From: an uncultured Opitutia bacterium
GTDB lineage: Bacteria; Verrucomicrobiota; Verrucomicrobiia; Opitutales; Opitutaceae
Direction of reading: 5' to 3'
DNA: 64,000 bases
Assembly: GCA_903840415.1 (NCBI GenBank)
Contig: CAIMFY010000014.1
Span: 44,114-108,113 of the forward strand
Shown: positions 8,661 to 18,234 of the stretch, in pieces
How positions within the stretch are numbered: position 1 is the stretch's first letter
Layout: each line of letters begins with the position of its first letter
Translations under genes and position numbers: made by a program
The notes under the pieces: generated by a model
What the model was told of the DNA's origin: nothing
Seen by the model: the letters and a program-made list of their open reading frames with translations, nothing else
The model's database searches: none

Positions 8661-10058
8661 ATGGTTTTCGGGCATCTTGACGCTGCTGTGCCAAACTCCG
8701 GTTCCAAATCGATTGCAATCCTCGGTGCTGGTGTCACCGGTCTCACTACTGCGTTCCGATTGGTCCAGCGTGGGCATCGGGTCCGGCTTTTCGAAGCGAC
8801 CGGTCGCGTGGGTGGTGCGGTGCGCACCGAACGGACCGACGGCTGGCTCATTGAGGGTGGCCCAAATTCGGTGCTCACGGGCGAACCTGCACTCGACCAA
8901 CTCATCACCGAGCTCGGACTCGCGAACGAGCGCATCGACGCCAACGCCATCGCCAAGAACCGCTACATCGTTCGTGGGGGTCAGGCGCTCGCCATGCCGT
9001 CGTCGGGCGGAACATTTCTCCGCACGCCGTTGTTTTCATTTGGCGCCAAAGTGCGGCTGCTGACGGAGATTTTCTTCCGCGCGCGCCACCGCACCGACGA
9101 TGTCAGTCTTGAGGAATTTGTTCGCGCGCACGTCGGGCAGGAACTCGTCGACTACGGGCTCAATCCGTTCGTCGGTGGTGTCTATGCCGGCGATCCCAAA
9201 AAACTCTCCGCCCGCCACTCGTTTCCCCAACTCTGGGAAATGGAGCAGAAGCACGGCTCGCTGATCCGTGGCGCGATCGGGACCGCCAAGGCGCGCAAAG
9301 CCCGCGGCGAGCCGCGTGGCGGCATGATCTCGTTCCGCCGCGGCCTGCAAACGCTCCCCGATGCCATCGCCGCCCGCCTTCCTGCTGGCACGCTCACGCT
9401 CAACGCCCGCCTCGAAGCACTCGTGCCCGGCCAGCCGTGGAGCCTCAGGTGGCACGACGGTGCCACGGCCCACACCGAATCCTTCGACTCGATTGTCGCC
9501 GCGCTACCGGCGCCAGCGCTGGCGCAACTCCGTTTCGGCCCGAATGGCGATCGCCCACTCGCCTCGCTCGACGCCATCGATCATCCGCCGGTCGCTTCGC
9601 TGTTTCTTGGTTACCGACGCGATCAAGTCGCACATTCGCTTGACGGTTTTGGCGTCCTCGCACCCGAGGTCGAACATCGCTCGGTGCTCGGCATTCTCTT
9701 TTCATCGAGTCTGTTTTCAGGCCGCGCTCCCACCGACCACGTCGCGCTCACCGTCATGGCCGGTGGGGCGCGCCAGCCGGAGATTGGCCGGTTGCCGCCG
9801 GATCAACTGCTCGCCTCCGTCGACCGCGATCTGCGCGAACTGATCGGTGTTTCCGGTGCGCCGGTGTTTCAGCGTCACACGTTCTGGCCGCGGGCAATCC
9901 CACAATACAATCTGGGTTACGAACGGCACCTCGCCACCTTGACCGCATGCGAACGCGACCATCCCGGCCTGTTCCTCGGCGGCCAGGCGCGCGACGGCAT
10001 CGCGTTGCCCGCGGGCCTGGCCGCGGGCGAGAAGCTCGCGACGCGCGTTTTGGCGTAG
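8661..10058 (+). CDS. hemG: Protoporphyrinogen oxidase, FAD-dependent (HemY-type)
   Basis: This enzyme oxidises protoporphyrinogen IX to protoporphyrin IX using FAD and oxygen. The 465 residues are typical for the HemY-type enzyme. The N-terminal dinucleotide fold is IAILGAGVTGLTTAFRL, followed by GRVGGAVRTER and WLIEGGPNSVL, and a C-terminal FAD-closing motif around LFLGGQARDGIALPAGLAAG. It sits directly after hemE, giving two steps of the pathway. Some databases call this form hemY. A hairpin lies 43 bases after the stop. Confidence 0.93.
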   Translation: MVFGHLDAAVPNSGSKSIAILGAGVTGLTTAFRLVQRGHRVRLFEATGRVGGAVRTERTDGWLIEGGPNSVLTGEPALDQLITELGLANERIDANAIAKNRYIVRGGQALAMPSSGGTFLRTPLFSFGAKVRLLTEIFFRARHRTDDVSLEEFVRAHVGQELVDYGLNPFVGGVYAGDPKKLSARHSFPQLWEMEQKHGSLIRGAIGTAKARKARGEPRGGMISFRRGLQTLPDAIAARLPAGTLTLNARLEALVPGQPWSLRWHDGATAHTESFDSIVAALPAPALAQLRFGPNGDRPLASLDAIDHPPVASLFLGYRRDQVAHSLDGFGVLAPEVEHRSVLGILFSSSLFSGRAPTDHVALTVMAGGARQPEIGRLPPDQLLASVDRDLRELIGVSGAPVFQRHTFWPRAIPQYNLGYERHLATLTACERDHPGLFLGGQARDGIALPAGLAAGEKLATRVLA

Positions 10059-10100
10059 CGACCTCGCTGTTCCGACGTCCGTTTTTCAGGCTGCAAACGA

Positions 10101-10126
10101 ACGGGGCTTGTCGAGCGACGCCCCGT
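10101..10126 (+). terminator. Hairpin between hemG and ileS
   Basis: ACGGGGC and GCCCCGT form a perfect 7-pair stem with a 12-base loop. No T run follows, so it is a possible intrinsic or pausing terminator at the end of the heme pair. Confidence 0.45.
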
Positions 10127-10183
10127 CCTACGCCATCCTTGACTCTCCCCCGGCACGACCTACCGTCGCGCACTTTTTGACGA

Positions 10184-13027
10184 ATGGCGCTCGACCTGAA
10201 AGACACTCTGCAGCTTCCGAAAACGGACTTCCCCATGCGTGCCGGTCTCGCCCAACGCGAACCGGGCCGCGTCGCTCACTGGGAGAAAATCGGCCTCTAC
10301 GACCTGATTCAGGATAAGCGCGCCAACAGCGATAAAGTTTACGTTCTCCACGACGGTCCGCCGTTCACCAACGGCGACGTCCACATCGGCACCGCGCTCA
10401 ACAAATCCCTCAAAGATTTCGTCAACCGCTACAAGACGATGCGCGGCTACCGCACGCCCTATGTCCCCGGTTGGGACTGCCACGGACTGCCCATTGAGCA
10501 AAAGGTCTCGCGAGAAATCCGCGATGAGAACCTCACCCTCACCACCGCCGAACTGCGCGCCCGCTGCGACGCATTTTCCGAATTGTGGATCGCGAAGCAA
10601 ACCGCGCAGTTCAAACGCCTCGGTGTCCTCGCCGACTGGAAGAACGAATATAAGACGAAAGCGCCGGCCTTCGAAGCTGACATCGTGCGCACCTTCGCCG
10701 CGTTCGTCGAAAAGGGCCTCGTTTATCGCAGCAAAAAACCCGTCTATTGGAGTATCCCCTTCGAAACCGCCCTCGCCGAAGCCGAGATAGAATACAAGGA
10801 CCACGCCTCGATCGCTATCTGGGTGAAGTTCGCTGTTCCCGCTTCCGAGGCGAAAAAATTCGGCCTCCCATCCGACAAGCCGCTCTTCATCGTCATTTGG
10901 ACGACCACGCCTTGGACAATTCCAGCCAACCTCGCGATCGCGCTCCATCCGGAGGTCGATTACGTGATCGCCGATCTCGGCACCGAGCGATTCATCGTCG
11001 CCGAGGCGTTGCTCGGTTCAGTTCTAAAGGCCGCCAAAATCGAAACGCCGCCTTCCATCACCAAGACGGTTAAAGGCGCAGTGCTCGAAAAACTCGCTGC
11101 CCGCCATCCTTTCATCGACCGCGCCTCACCAGTCGTCCTCGCTGACTACGTCACAACCGACAGTGGCACCGGCGCCGTCCATACCGCACCCGGCCACGGC
11201 GCGGATGACTATCTCACCGGCCTAAAATATAAACTTCCGATCTACTGCCCTGTCGGCGACGACGGCCGCTACCTCGACGACGGGCAAGTCCCCGCCGATC
11301 TCGTCGGCCTCACGACGCTCGAGTCGGTCGAAGATTTGGCGGCAAAAAAACCTGCCCCGGCAAACCTCGGCGTCCTGAAAAAACTCGCCGAAGTCGGTGC
11401 GCTCCTCACGAAAGCGAAATACCTCCACAGCTATCCGCATTGCTGGCGTTCGAAGACCCCCATTATTTTCCGCGCCGTCGATCAGTGGTTCGTCTCACTC
11501 GACAAGGCGGGCATCCGCGACACCGCGCTCGCCGAGATCAATAATATTGCCGCCGCCAAAGGTTGGATTCCCGCGTGGGGCGAGGCCCGCATCCGCGGCG
11601 CCGTCGAGTCGCGGCCCGACTGGTGCATCAGCCGCCAGCGCTCTTGGGGCGTTCCAATTCCAGCGTTCTACGACGAGAAAAAGACCGCCTATCTCGACGC
11701 CAGCGTCGCTCGCGCCATCGCGGACAAATTCGCGACGCGCGGCACCAATTTTTGGTATGACGCCACGGCCGCCCAGATTCTTGACGGCATTAGTCTTCCC
11801 GTGGACTGGCCTGCGCCTGCAACGCTCACCTGTGGTCGTGACACGCTCGACGTCTGGATCGATTCGGGTTCGTCGCACGCCGCCACACTCAAGCACGGCC
11901 AGGGTGGCACGCAGTGGCCCGCCGATCTTTATCTTGAGGGTAGCGACCAGCATCGCGGTTGGTTTCAGTCCTCGCTGTGGACGAGCGTGATCGCTTTTGG
12001 CGCCGCGCCCTACAAGGCCGTCCTCACCCACGGCTTCATCGTCGATCAGGAACGCAACAAGATTTCCAAGAGCAGCACCTACGAGAAACCCCAGACGAGC
12101 ACGGCCTACACCGACGAATATGGCGCCGACGTCATCCGCCTCTGGATCGCCTCCCAGGATTTCCGCGACGACATCCCGATCTCGAAGGAAATCCTTTCGC
12201 ATGTCGGCGAAACTTACCGGCTCATCCGCAATACGCTGCGCTACCAGCTCTCCAACCTCTTCGATTTCGATCAGGCGCGCGACGAAGTCCCCCATGCGAA
12301 ACTGAATATTCTTGATCAATGGGCGCTACATCAGACGGCGATGCTAATCGCCGAATGCACGAAAGCCTACGACGCCTACGAATTCCACCGCGTTTACCAG
12401 CTCTGCAACCAGTTCTGTTCGGTCACACTCTCCGCAACCTACCACGACATCCTCAAGGATCGCCTTTACACACTCGGCACCTACGCGCCGCTGCGACGAT
12501 CCTCGCAGACCGCGATTCACCACATCTTCCACGCCCTCGTTCGCCTGCTTGCGCCGATCCTGACTTTCACTGCCGACGAAGCTTGGGCCTATGCGACGGC
12601 GAAGGTGGAATATACCAACGACTCGGTGCACCTCCACGACTGGCCGATCGTGCCGTCTGAATGGAGTCAACCTGCTCTCGCCGCCAGCATGGCAACTCGG
12701 CTTCAGGATCGGACCAAGGTCAATGAGGCCATCGAACCGCTGCGTGCCGCTGGCAAGATTGGCAAATCGCTCGACGTCGCGATCACGCTGCCAAAGCAGT
12801 CGGAGGCGACGGTGCAGTCCGAAGCGATCGCTCAGGTCGAATTCCTCGCTGAGCTTTTCATTGTCTCACAGGTCAGCGTCTCGCCGACCACGGAATCCGG
12901 CATCGGCGTGCACCCTTGCGCTGAACTCGGATTTCACCGCTGTCCGCGTTGCTGGCGCTGGGTGCCAGCGCTCGAAAACTCTCCGCATGGCGACGTATGT
13001 CCACGTTGCATTGAGGCACTGAAGTAG
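10184..13027 (+). CDS. ileS: Isoleucyl-tRNA synthetase
   Basis: Charges tRNA-Ile with isoleucine. At 947 residues it is the full bacterial length. The class I signature is DGPPFTNGDVHIGTALNKSL, the WTTTPWTIPANLAIA segment marks the editing-domain junction, the editing domain has TDSGTGAVHTAPGHG, and the second signature is KISKS in RNKISKSSTYEKP. The C-terminus keeps the zinc-binding pairs CPRCWRW and CPRCIEAL. A DksA-like gene follows after 25 bases and lspA after that, so ileS and lspA are close neighbours here as in many bacteria, with one gene interposed. Confidence 0.98.
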   Translation: MALDLKDTLQLPKTDFPMRAGLAQREPGRVAHWEKIGLYDLIQDKRANSDKVYVLHDGPPFTNGDVHIGTALNKSLKDFVNRYKTMRGYRTPYVPGWDCHGLPIEQKVSREIRDENLTLTTAELRARCDAFSELWIAKQTAQFKRLGVLADWKNEYKTKAPAFEADIVRTFAAFVEKGLVYRSKKPVYWSIPFETALAEAEIEYKDHASIAIWVKFAVPASEAKKFGLPSDKPLFIVIWTTTPWTIPANLAIALHPEVDYVIADLGTERFIVAEALLGSVLKAAKIETPPSITKTVKGAVLEKLAARHPFIDRASPVVLADYVTTDSGTGAVHTAPGHGADDYLTGLKYKLPIYCPVGDDGRYLDDGQVPADLVGLTTLESVEDLAAKKPAPANLGVLKKLAEVGALLTKAKYLHSYPHCWRSKTPIIFRAVDQWFVSLDKAGIRDTALAEINNIAAAKGWIPAWGEARIRGAVESRPDWCISRQRSWGVPIPAFYDEKKTAYLDASVARAIADKFATRGTNFWYDATAAQILDGISLPVDWPAPATLTCGRDTLDVWIDSGSSHAATLKHGQGGTQWPADLYLEGSDQHRGWFQSSLWTSVIAFGAAPYKAVLTHGFIVDQERNKISKSSTYEKPQTSTAYTDEYGADVIRLWIASQDFRDDIPISKEILSHVGETYRLIRNTLRYQLSNLFDFDQARDEVPHAKLNILDQWALHQTAMLIAECTKAYDAYEFHRVYQLCNQFCSVTLSATYHDILKDRLYTLGTYAPLRRSSQTAIHHIFHALVRLLAPILTFTADEAWAYATAKVEYTNDSVHLHDWPIVPSEWSQPALAASMATRLQDRTKVNEAIEPLRAAGKIGKSLDVAITLPKQSEATVQSEAIAQVEFLAELFIVSQVSVSPTTESGIGVHPCAELGFHRCPRCWRWVPALENSPHGDVCPRCIEALK

Positions 13028-13052
13028 TAGCTTGTAACACCCAAAACTCCCC

Positions 13053-13940
13053 ATGGCTAAGCATCACAAAAAATCTGCCAAAATCAACGCTGCGGCCAAG
13101 TCGCCAGTGAAGAAAACACCAGTCGCGTCGATCAAGGCAAAGCCCACGATTGCGCCAAAGCCTGGGGCGACCAAGCCCGCAAAAAATTCTCCCATCATGG
13201 AAAAACCGTCCAAAAAAACCGCCCTGCGCGACAAGCTCCTCAAGCGCAAGGCGCCTGCCAAGCCCATTGCATTCAGCCTCGACGAGGTTCGCGCCATCGC
13301 AAAAACCGTCACGAGCAAGACCAGCGCTCCCTTTGTTGCGAAGAACGCCAAGGGCGTTGCGCCGAAACTGGCCGCGCTGGAGAAACCGGCCAAGCCCAGC
13401 CACCACAAGGCGGCATCGCTCTCCGATATTCTGGGCTTTAACCCGAAGCGAGCACGCTCCGCCGAAGAAATTGCAGAAAAGGACGTGCCGGAAAAATTCA
13501 AGCGTTTCTACAAACTGCTGATTGATTTGCGCACGCATCTCACCGAAGGCATCGAGCGCCACTCCGAAGAAACGCTCAAGCGATCCGCCAAAGATGACGC
13601 CGGAGATCTTTCGTCCTACGGCCAGCACATGGCCGACGCCGGCACCGATACTTTTGATCGCGACTTCGCGCTCAGCATGGTCGCCAACGAGCAGGAAGCG
13701 CTCTCAGAAATCGACGCCGCCATTAAACGTGTGCATGATGGCACCTATGGCATTTGCGAAGTTACGCAGAAGCCCATCGCCAAGGATCGGTTGCTAGCCG
13801 TGCCGTTCACGCGTTACACCGCCGAGGCCCAGAAAAATCTCGAACGCAACCGCCATCGCTCCCGCACCCAAGCCGGCATCTTCGGCGAAGGAGAAGAGGG
13901 CGGCAAGATCGCCAGCGACGACGGTGGTGGCGACGAGTGA
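13053..13940 (+). CDS. Lysine-tailed DksA/TraR-like protein with degenerate zinc finger
   Basis: A 295-residue protein in two parts. Residues 1-130 are extremely rich in Lys, Ala and Pro, like a histone H1 tail (MAKHHKKSAKINAAAKSPVK). Residues 145-270 match the DksA/TraR coiled coil and globular domain (DRDFALSMVANEQEALSEI, then DGTYGICEVTQKPIAKDRL and VPFTRYTAEAQ). In canonical members this last part carries CxxC and CxxC zinc ligands. Here only one Cys remains (in YGICEV), so zinc cannot be bound in the usual way. Likely roles are modulation of RNA polymerase or nucleoid binding. It lies between ileS and lspA. Confidence 0.8.
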   Translation: MAKHHKKSAKINAAAKSPVKKTPVASIKAKPTIAPKPGATKPAKNSPIMEKPSKKTALRDKLLKRKAPAKPIAFSLDEVRAIAKTVTSKTSAPFVAKNAKGVAPKLAALEKPAKPSHHKAASLSDILGFNPKRARSAEEIAEKDVPEKFKRFYKLLIDLRTHLTEGIERHSEETLKRSAKDDAGDLSSYGQHMADAGTDTFDRDFALSMVANEQEALSEIDAAIKRVHDGTYGICEVTQKPIAKDRLLAVPFTRYTAEAQKNLERNRHRSRTQAGIFGEGEEGGKIASDDGGGDE

Positions 13941-13980
13941 TCGAATTTTCGATTTGAGATTTCGATTCTGAATTTTTTGA
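13941..13980 (-). repeat. Heptamer-type AT-rich repeat before lspA
   Basis: On the minus strand these 40 bases read as imperfect tandem heptamers of the AAATNNA type (AAATTCA, GAATCGA, then AAATCTC, AAATCGA, AAATTCG). They fill the whole gap between the stop of the DksA-like gene and the lspA start, and lie in inverse orientation to the copy at 14045-14072. Confidence 0.65.
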
Positions 13981-13983
13981 CCC

Positions 13984-14553
13984 ATGGCTGACGACCCGAC
14001 TCAGTCTTCGTCGACCGCGATGGGTCCGGCTTCCAGTCAATCAAAAATCGAGAGCCCAAAATCCAAAATTCAGCGCGTCCTCGCCTACCGGCTGCTGCTC
14101 AGCCTCGCCGCCGGAATTTACGTCCTCGATCAGCTGACGAAACTCTGGATCGCTGCGCGCTTGGTGTATGGCACTTACGGGGAACTGAGCGGCGCAATCC
14201 CGGTGGTGCGCGGATTTTTCTATCTGGTGCATCAGGGAAACACTGGCGCCGCTTGGAGCATGTTCACCGGACGCAGCGTGCTGCTCGCCGGCCTCGCCGC
14301 CGTCACGCTCGCCGCGATCTATTTCTGGCGGCACACCCTCGGACTAAGAGAGCGCCCTGCCCAACTCTGCTTTGGATTACTTTGTGGCGGCATCGCCGGC
14401 AACCTCACGGACCGGCTCGTCCATGGCCATGTGATCGACTTCATCGATCTACACTTCGGCAGCTATGTCTATCCGACTTTTAACGTCGCCGATTCCGGCA
14501 TCTGCGTCGGTGTGATTCTCTACCTCCTCCTGTCGCTGCAGGCTCCAAAGTAG
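13984..14553 (+). CDS. lspA: Lipoprotein signal peptidase (signal peptidase II)
   Basis: An inner-membrane aspartic peptidase that removes signal peptides from prolipoproteins. It has four hydrophobic helices, the family motif HQGNTGAAWSMF, and both catalytic Asp regions: GGIAGNLTDRL and FNVADSGI. The protein is 189 residues, about 30 more than usual. The extra N-terminal part before RVLAYRLLLSLAAGI contains SKIESPKSKI, encoded by a heptamer repeat at 14045-14072. The ATG at 13984 is the only good start, so the repeat-derived segment is probably translated as a cytoplasmic extension. Confidence 0.94.
   Translation: MADDPTQSSSTAMGPASSQSKIESPKSKIQRVLAYRLLLSLAAGIYVLDQLTKLWIAARLVYGTYGELSGAIPVVRGFFYLVHQGNTGAAWSMFTGRSVLLAGLAAVTLAAIYFWRHTLGLRERPAQLCFGLLCGGIAGNLTDRLVHGHVIDFIDLHFGSYVYPTFNVADSGICVGVILYLLLSLQAPK
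14045..14072 (+). repeat. Heptamer repeat within the lspA N-terminal coding region
   Basis: The 28 bases read as AAATCGA, GAGCCCA, AAATCCA, AAATTCA, in the same register as the copy in prfC. It encodes the KIESPKSKIQ part of the LspA extension and faces the copy at 13941-13980 in inverted orientation. Confidence 0.75.
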
Positions 14554-14569
14554 CACCGACAGTCGGCGC

Positions 14570-15442
14570 CTACTCCACATTCGCGATCTGTTCTCGCACA
14601 CGTTCGAGTTCGTTTTTCAAATCGATGACGGCCCGGGCAATCGTGAGGTCGTTGGCCTTGCTACCGATCGTGTTCACCTCGCGGCCGATTTCCTGGAGAA
14701 TAAATTCCGCTTTCCGCCCGATTTCGCCGTCGGATTTCAAAAGGGCGGCGAATTGCTCGAAATGACTGCGCAAACGGGTGATTTCCTCGGTCACATCGCA
14801 GCGATCGGCAAACAGCGCAATTTCGCGCAGCACGCGCTCGTCGCTGAGATCGATTTCGAGGCCGGCATCACGGAGGCGTTTCAGCAACTGCTCGCGATAG
14901 TTGGCCGGCACCTTTGGCGCTCGGGCCGCGATGGACTCCACCAACCGGTGCAGAAGCTCTGTGCGTTTGATGAAATCCACCATCAGGGTTTCACCTTCTT
15001 TCGCCCGCATCGCCGCGAATTCGCGCAACGCCTGCGTGAGCACTTTCGTCACGACCGGATGCGCGCTTTCCGTCGCCGGCAACTCGGTCCCACGCTTTTG
15101 CGCGTTGGCTACCTGCCACAGTAACTCCGGCGTAGGCTTGAACGGCACCTTGCGCTTCTTCGCAAACGCCGCGAGCCGGGCGAGCGCTTCGCTCGCCGCG
15201 ACCTCGTCCCATGCCGAATCGCGACTCGATCGATCGCCGGTGAGCTCGATGTTGACGTGCACTTTGCCACGTGATGCGAATTTTCGGACGAGTTCGCCGA
15301 TGGCCGGCTCCAGACTCTCCCACTCCTCCGGGAGCGCCACAGTGAGATCGAGCGTCTTCCGGTTGACGGAACTCACCTGCACGGTGAGCGAAAACCCTTC
15401 GATCGCCGCGGTCGCGCGGCCATAGCCGGTCATGCTTTTCAT
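14570..15442 (-). CDS. yicC: YicC-family endoribonuclease
   Basis: A 290-residue protein with the YicC/YloC pattern: start [10 protein letters not shown], the [14 protein letters not shown] segment, and the C-terminal [20 protein letters not shown] plus [19 protein letters not shown]. Family members are RNA endonucleases involved in small-RNA turnover. The ATG overlaps the trpB stop by four bases (ATGA), so it is translated with trpB, an unusual partner for it. Confidence 0.93.
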   Translation of the reverse strand: MKSMTGYGRATAAIEGFSLTVQVSSVNRKTLDLTVALPEEWESLEPAIGELVRKFASRGKVHVNIELTGDRSSRDSAWDEVAASEALARLAAFAKKRKVPFKPTPELLWQVANAQKRGTELPATESAHPVVTKVLTQALREFAAMRAKEGETLMVDFIKRTELLHRLVESIAARAPKVPANYREQLLKRLRDAGLEIDLSDERVLREIALFADRCDVTEEITRLRSHFEQFAALLKSDGEIGRKAEFILQEIGREVNTIGSKANDLTIARAVIDLKNELERVREQIANVE

Positions 15443-16668
15443 AGTTTCACCCCGAGGATTTTCGCCACCTGATTCACATCCTTGTCACCGCGGCCAGAGA
15501 GATTGATGATGAGCACTTCGTCTGGGCGCATTTGCTTCGCACGTTTGAGCCCGTGGACGAGTGCGTGGGTGCTTTCAAGCGCGGGAATGATTCCTTCAAG
15601 TCGCGAGCAGAGTTGAAACACCTCCAGCACCTCGTCGTCACAGGCGTAAGCGTAGTCGATGCGGTTGCGATCCCGATAGAACGCGTGCTCCGGTCCGATC
15701 GCGGCATAGTCGAGGCCGGCGCTCACCGAGTGTGTCAATTCGATCTGTCCGTCGGGGTCCTGGAGGATGTAGGTCTTGCAGCCTTGGAGCACACCGAGCT
15801 TGCCGCCCTCAAAGCGGGCGGCGTGATCGCCGCGCGTGATGCCGCGGCCACCCGCCTCGACGCCGACGAGGCGGACGTTCTTATCCTCCAGAAATTCAAA
15901 AAAGAAACCGATCGCGTTCGAACCGCCACCGACGCACGCGATCATTTCGTCGGGCAAGCGGCCTTCACGCGCGAGAATCTGCTCCCGCACTTCCTGACCG
16001 ATCACGCGGTGAAAATCGCGGACCATCATCGGATAGGGATGCGAGCCAAGCGCGGAACCGAGAATATAATGCGTGCTGCGAACATTCGTCACCCAGTCGC
16101 GCATCGCCTCGTTGACGGCGTCCTTGAGCGTTTTCTGGCCTTGCTCGACGGGCGTGACTTTCGCGCCCATGAGGCGCATCCGAAATACGTTCAGGGCCTG
16201 TCGTTCCATGTCCACGGCGCCCATGTAAACCGTGCAATCAAGACCGAACTTCGCGCAAACCGCCGCCGTGGCCACGCCGTGCTGGCCCGCGCCCGTCTCG
16301 GCGATGATGCGCTGCTTTCCCATACGACGCGCGAGCAGGGCCTGGCCGAGAGCGTTGTTAATCTTGTGCGCACCGGTGTGGAGCAGATCTTCGCGTTTAA
16401 GGTAAATTTTTGCGCCACCACAGTGCTTTGTGAGTCGCTCGGCAAAATACAACTCGGTCGGCCGGCCGGCGAACTCCTTCAAATGATGCCGCAGTTCGGT
16501 GATAAAGGCCGGATCGTTGCGGGCGACTTCATAGGCGGTGCCGAGATCCTCGAGCGCAGTCATCAACGTCTCTGGCACAAACACGCCGCCATAGCGGCCA
16601 AAGTGTCCGCTGGCATCGGGCAGCGTGAGGCGGTCGAGGCGGGTGGCGTCGGCAGTGGCGGTGGACAT
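15439..16668 (-). CDS. trpB: Tryptophan synthase beta chain
   Basis: TrpB joins indole and serine to give tryptophan using pyridoxal phosphate. It has 409 residues. The PLP lysine motif is [13 protein letters not shown], the glycine-rich phosphate loop is [10 protein letters not shown], and the catalytic Glu region is AETGAGQHG. The ATG at 16668 ([13 protein letters not shown]) was chosen over the upstream codon at 16716, which would add 16 residues without similarity. trpA is not adjacent; it is 46 kb away at 62700-63503. The phosphatase gene upstream ends 44 bases before. Confidence 0.97.
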   Translation of the reverse strand: MSTATADATRLDRLTLPDASGHFGRYGGVFVPETLMTALEDLGTAYEVARNDPAFITELRHHLKEFAGRPTELYFAERLTKHCGGAKIYLKREDLLHTGAHKINNALGQALLARRMGKQRIIAETGAGQHGVATAAVCAKFGLDCTVYMGAVDMERQALNVFRMRLMGAKVTPVEQGQKTLKDAVNEAMRDWVTNVRSTHYILGSALGSHPYPMMVRDFHRVIGQEVREQILAREGRLPDEMIACVGGGSNAIGFFFEFLEDKNVRLVGVEAGGRGITRGDHAARFEGGKLGVLQGCKTYILQDPDGQIELTHSVSAGLDYAAIGPEHAFYRDRNRIDYAYACDDEVLEVFQLCSRLEGIIPALESTHALVHGLKRAKQMRPDEVLIINLSGRGDKDVNQVAKILGVKL

Positions 16669-16712
16669 CGCGATTTGAGGTTGAGGCGAGTGCGTTGCGA
16701 GGCAAGCGCCGG

Positions 16713-18155
16713 TCACACCCGTTTCACCGTCACCACGGTAAAATCATCGCGCTGCGGCGTCTCGCCGGTGAAGCGCTGCATCGCCGCGAGGATCCCGTCG
16801 TTGATTTCGCTGGCCGAGACATGGTGTAACGCATGGGTGGCATCGGCTAAGCGCGCACCCGAGAATTCTTTTTCGACGTCATTCGGCGCTTCGGTCAGTC
16901 CATCAGTGTAAAGCACCAGCACATCGCCGGGGCGGAATGGTTCACGGTGATCGAACGTCGCGGCGGAGAAAATATCATCCGAGACCATGCCAAGCGACAT
17001 GCCTTCCGAGCCGACAAAATCGGCGCTATACCCGCCATGCTCAGGATCGCGTCGCACGAAGAGCGGCAATTCGTGACCCGCGCGGGAGAAAGTCACGTCA
17101 TTCGCAGCGACGTCGACAATGGCATAGAGCATCGTGATGAAGTGGCCGGGGAGCATGTCGGCGGCGAGCACCCGGTTCAACTCGGCCAGCACCGCCGCCG
17201 GTGAATGGTGGCGTGGCGCGATCTGGCGGAGATTAGTGCGGCAGATCGCCATCAGCAGGGAAGCCGGGATGCCTTTGCCTGACACATCCGCGACCACCAC
17301 GCCAAGTCGCGTCGCAGAGAGGGAAAATACGTCGTAGAGGTCGCCACCGATTTTTTGCGCGGCAGCGTAGCGGGCATCGAGTTCTAGCCCGGCGATCGTC
17401 GCGGCGTGTTGGGGCAGGAGCATCTGCTGGATGCTGCTCGCCACCGCGAGGTCCAGGTCGAGTTGTTGTTTCTCGATCTGCAGATGCAGAAATTCCGAAT
17501 TGTGCAGCGCCAGCGCGGCCTGTTCGGCAAGGGACTGAATCAGGGAAAACTCCGAGGCAGTGAACGGGCGATCGCCCGCCGGATTCGTCACAGCCAGCAC
17601 CCCAAATGAGCGCCCGCGAAACGCGAGCGGCACGGCGATCACCGAGCGCACAGTCAAGGCCGGGTCGTCATGCTTGACGATGCGCGGGTCGGACTCCGCC
17701 TCTGCTACGAGTTCGCCTCGTCCAGTAGCCGCCACGCGACCGACGATGCCATCGCCAACCGAAAACTCCTCCGACTTGAGCACTTCTTCGATGAACTTGG
17801 TGCGGGTCGTCAACTTTGACCGCGCTTCCGCCGACAGCGGCCGATGCGGCGGAAACAGCCCCTCAACCGCCGCGCCGCGCATCGTATGGTGCTCCGTGCG
17901 CTCGAATAGGCAGGCGCTGAGAGCATCTGTGCACACAATCGCGGCGTGCACGATGCGTTGCTGCAATTCCGACCGCGACAGGCTTTCACCCAGCGCCTCG
18001 GTCATCATGTGCATGAACTCCAACAAACGTTCTCGATCCCGGCCGAACCGCTGACTTTCCTCAATGGCCCGATCGGTCGCGTGGCGGGCGCGCATCAGCC
18101 ATGGCACCAGCGCCAGTGCGCCGAGAACAAGACCGGTTAAAAGCAGCCAGAGCAT
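16713..18155 (-). CDS. GAF-SpoIIE/PP2C serine phosphatase (RsbU-like), membrane-anchored
   Basis: A 480-residue signalling phosphatase. Residues 1-20 form one membrane helix, followed by a short helix, a GAF sensor domain (about 50-205, with [19 protein letters not shown]), a linker coil ([19 protein letters not shown]) and a SpoIIE/PP2C domain (245-480). The metal-binding motifs are [30 protein letters not shown] and [11 protein letters not shown]. Family members dephosphorylate STAS anti-anti-sigma proteins. A STAS gene lies 79 bases upstream on the same strand, making it the likely substrate. No anti-sigma kinase is in the window. Confidence 0.9.
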   Translation of the reverse strand: MLWLLLTGLVLGALALVPWLMRARHATDRAIEESQRFGRDRERLLEFMHMMTEALGESLSRSELQQRIVHAAIVCTDALSACLFERTEHHTMRGAAVEGLFPPHRPLSAEARSKLTTRTKFIEEVLKSEEFSVGDGIVGRVAATGRGELVAEAESDPRIVKHDDPALTVRSVIAVPLAFRGRSFGVLAVTNPAGDRPFTASEFSLIQSLAEQAALALHNSEFLHLQIEKQQLDLDLAVASSIQQMLLPQHAATIAGLELDARYAAAQKIGGDLYDVFSLSATRLGVVVADVSGKGIPASLLMAICRTNLRQIAPRHHSPAAVLAELNRVLAADMLPGHFITMLYAIVDVAANDVTFSRAGHELPLFVRRDPEHGGYSADFVGSEGMSLGMVSDDIFSAATFDHREPFRPGDVLVLYTDGLTEAPNDVEKEFSGARLADATHALHHVSASEINDGILAAMQRFTGETPQRDDFTVVTVKRV

Positions 18156-18234
18156 CGCGGGTTATCATCATGCTGCGCAATGGCTCGGGCAATCGTGATT
18201 ATGTCGGCGGTGAATCGCGCCTCCTCGATCCGCT

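Noticed and set aside
15532..16911. A 459-residue frame antisense to trpB
   Set aside because: It lies opposite a clear trpB with complete motifs and itself has no recognisable domain.
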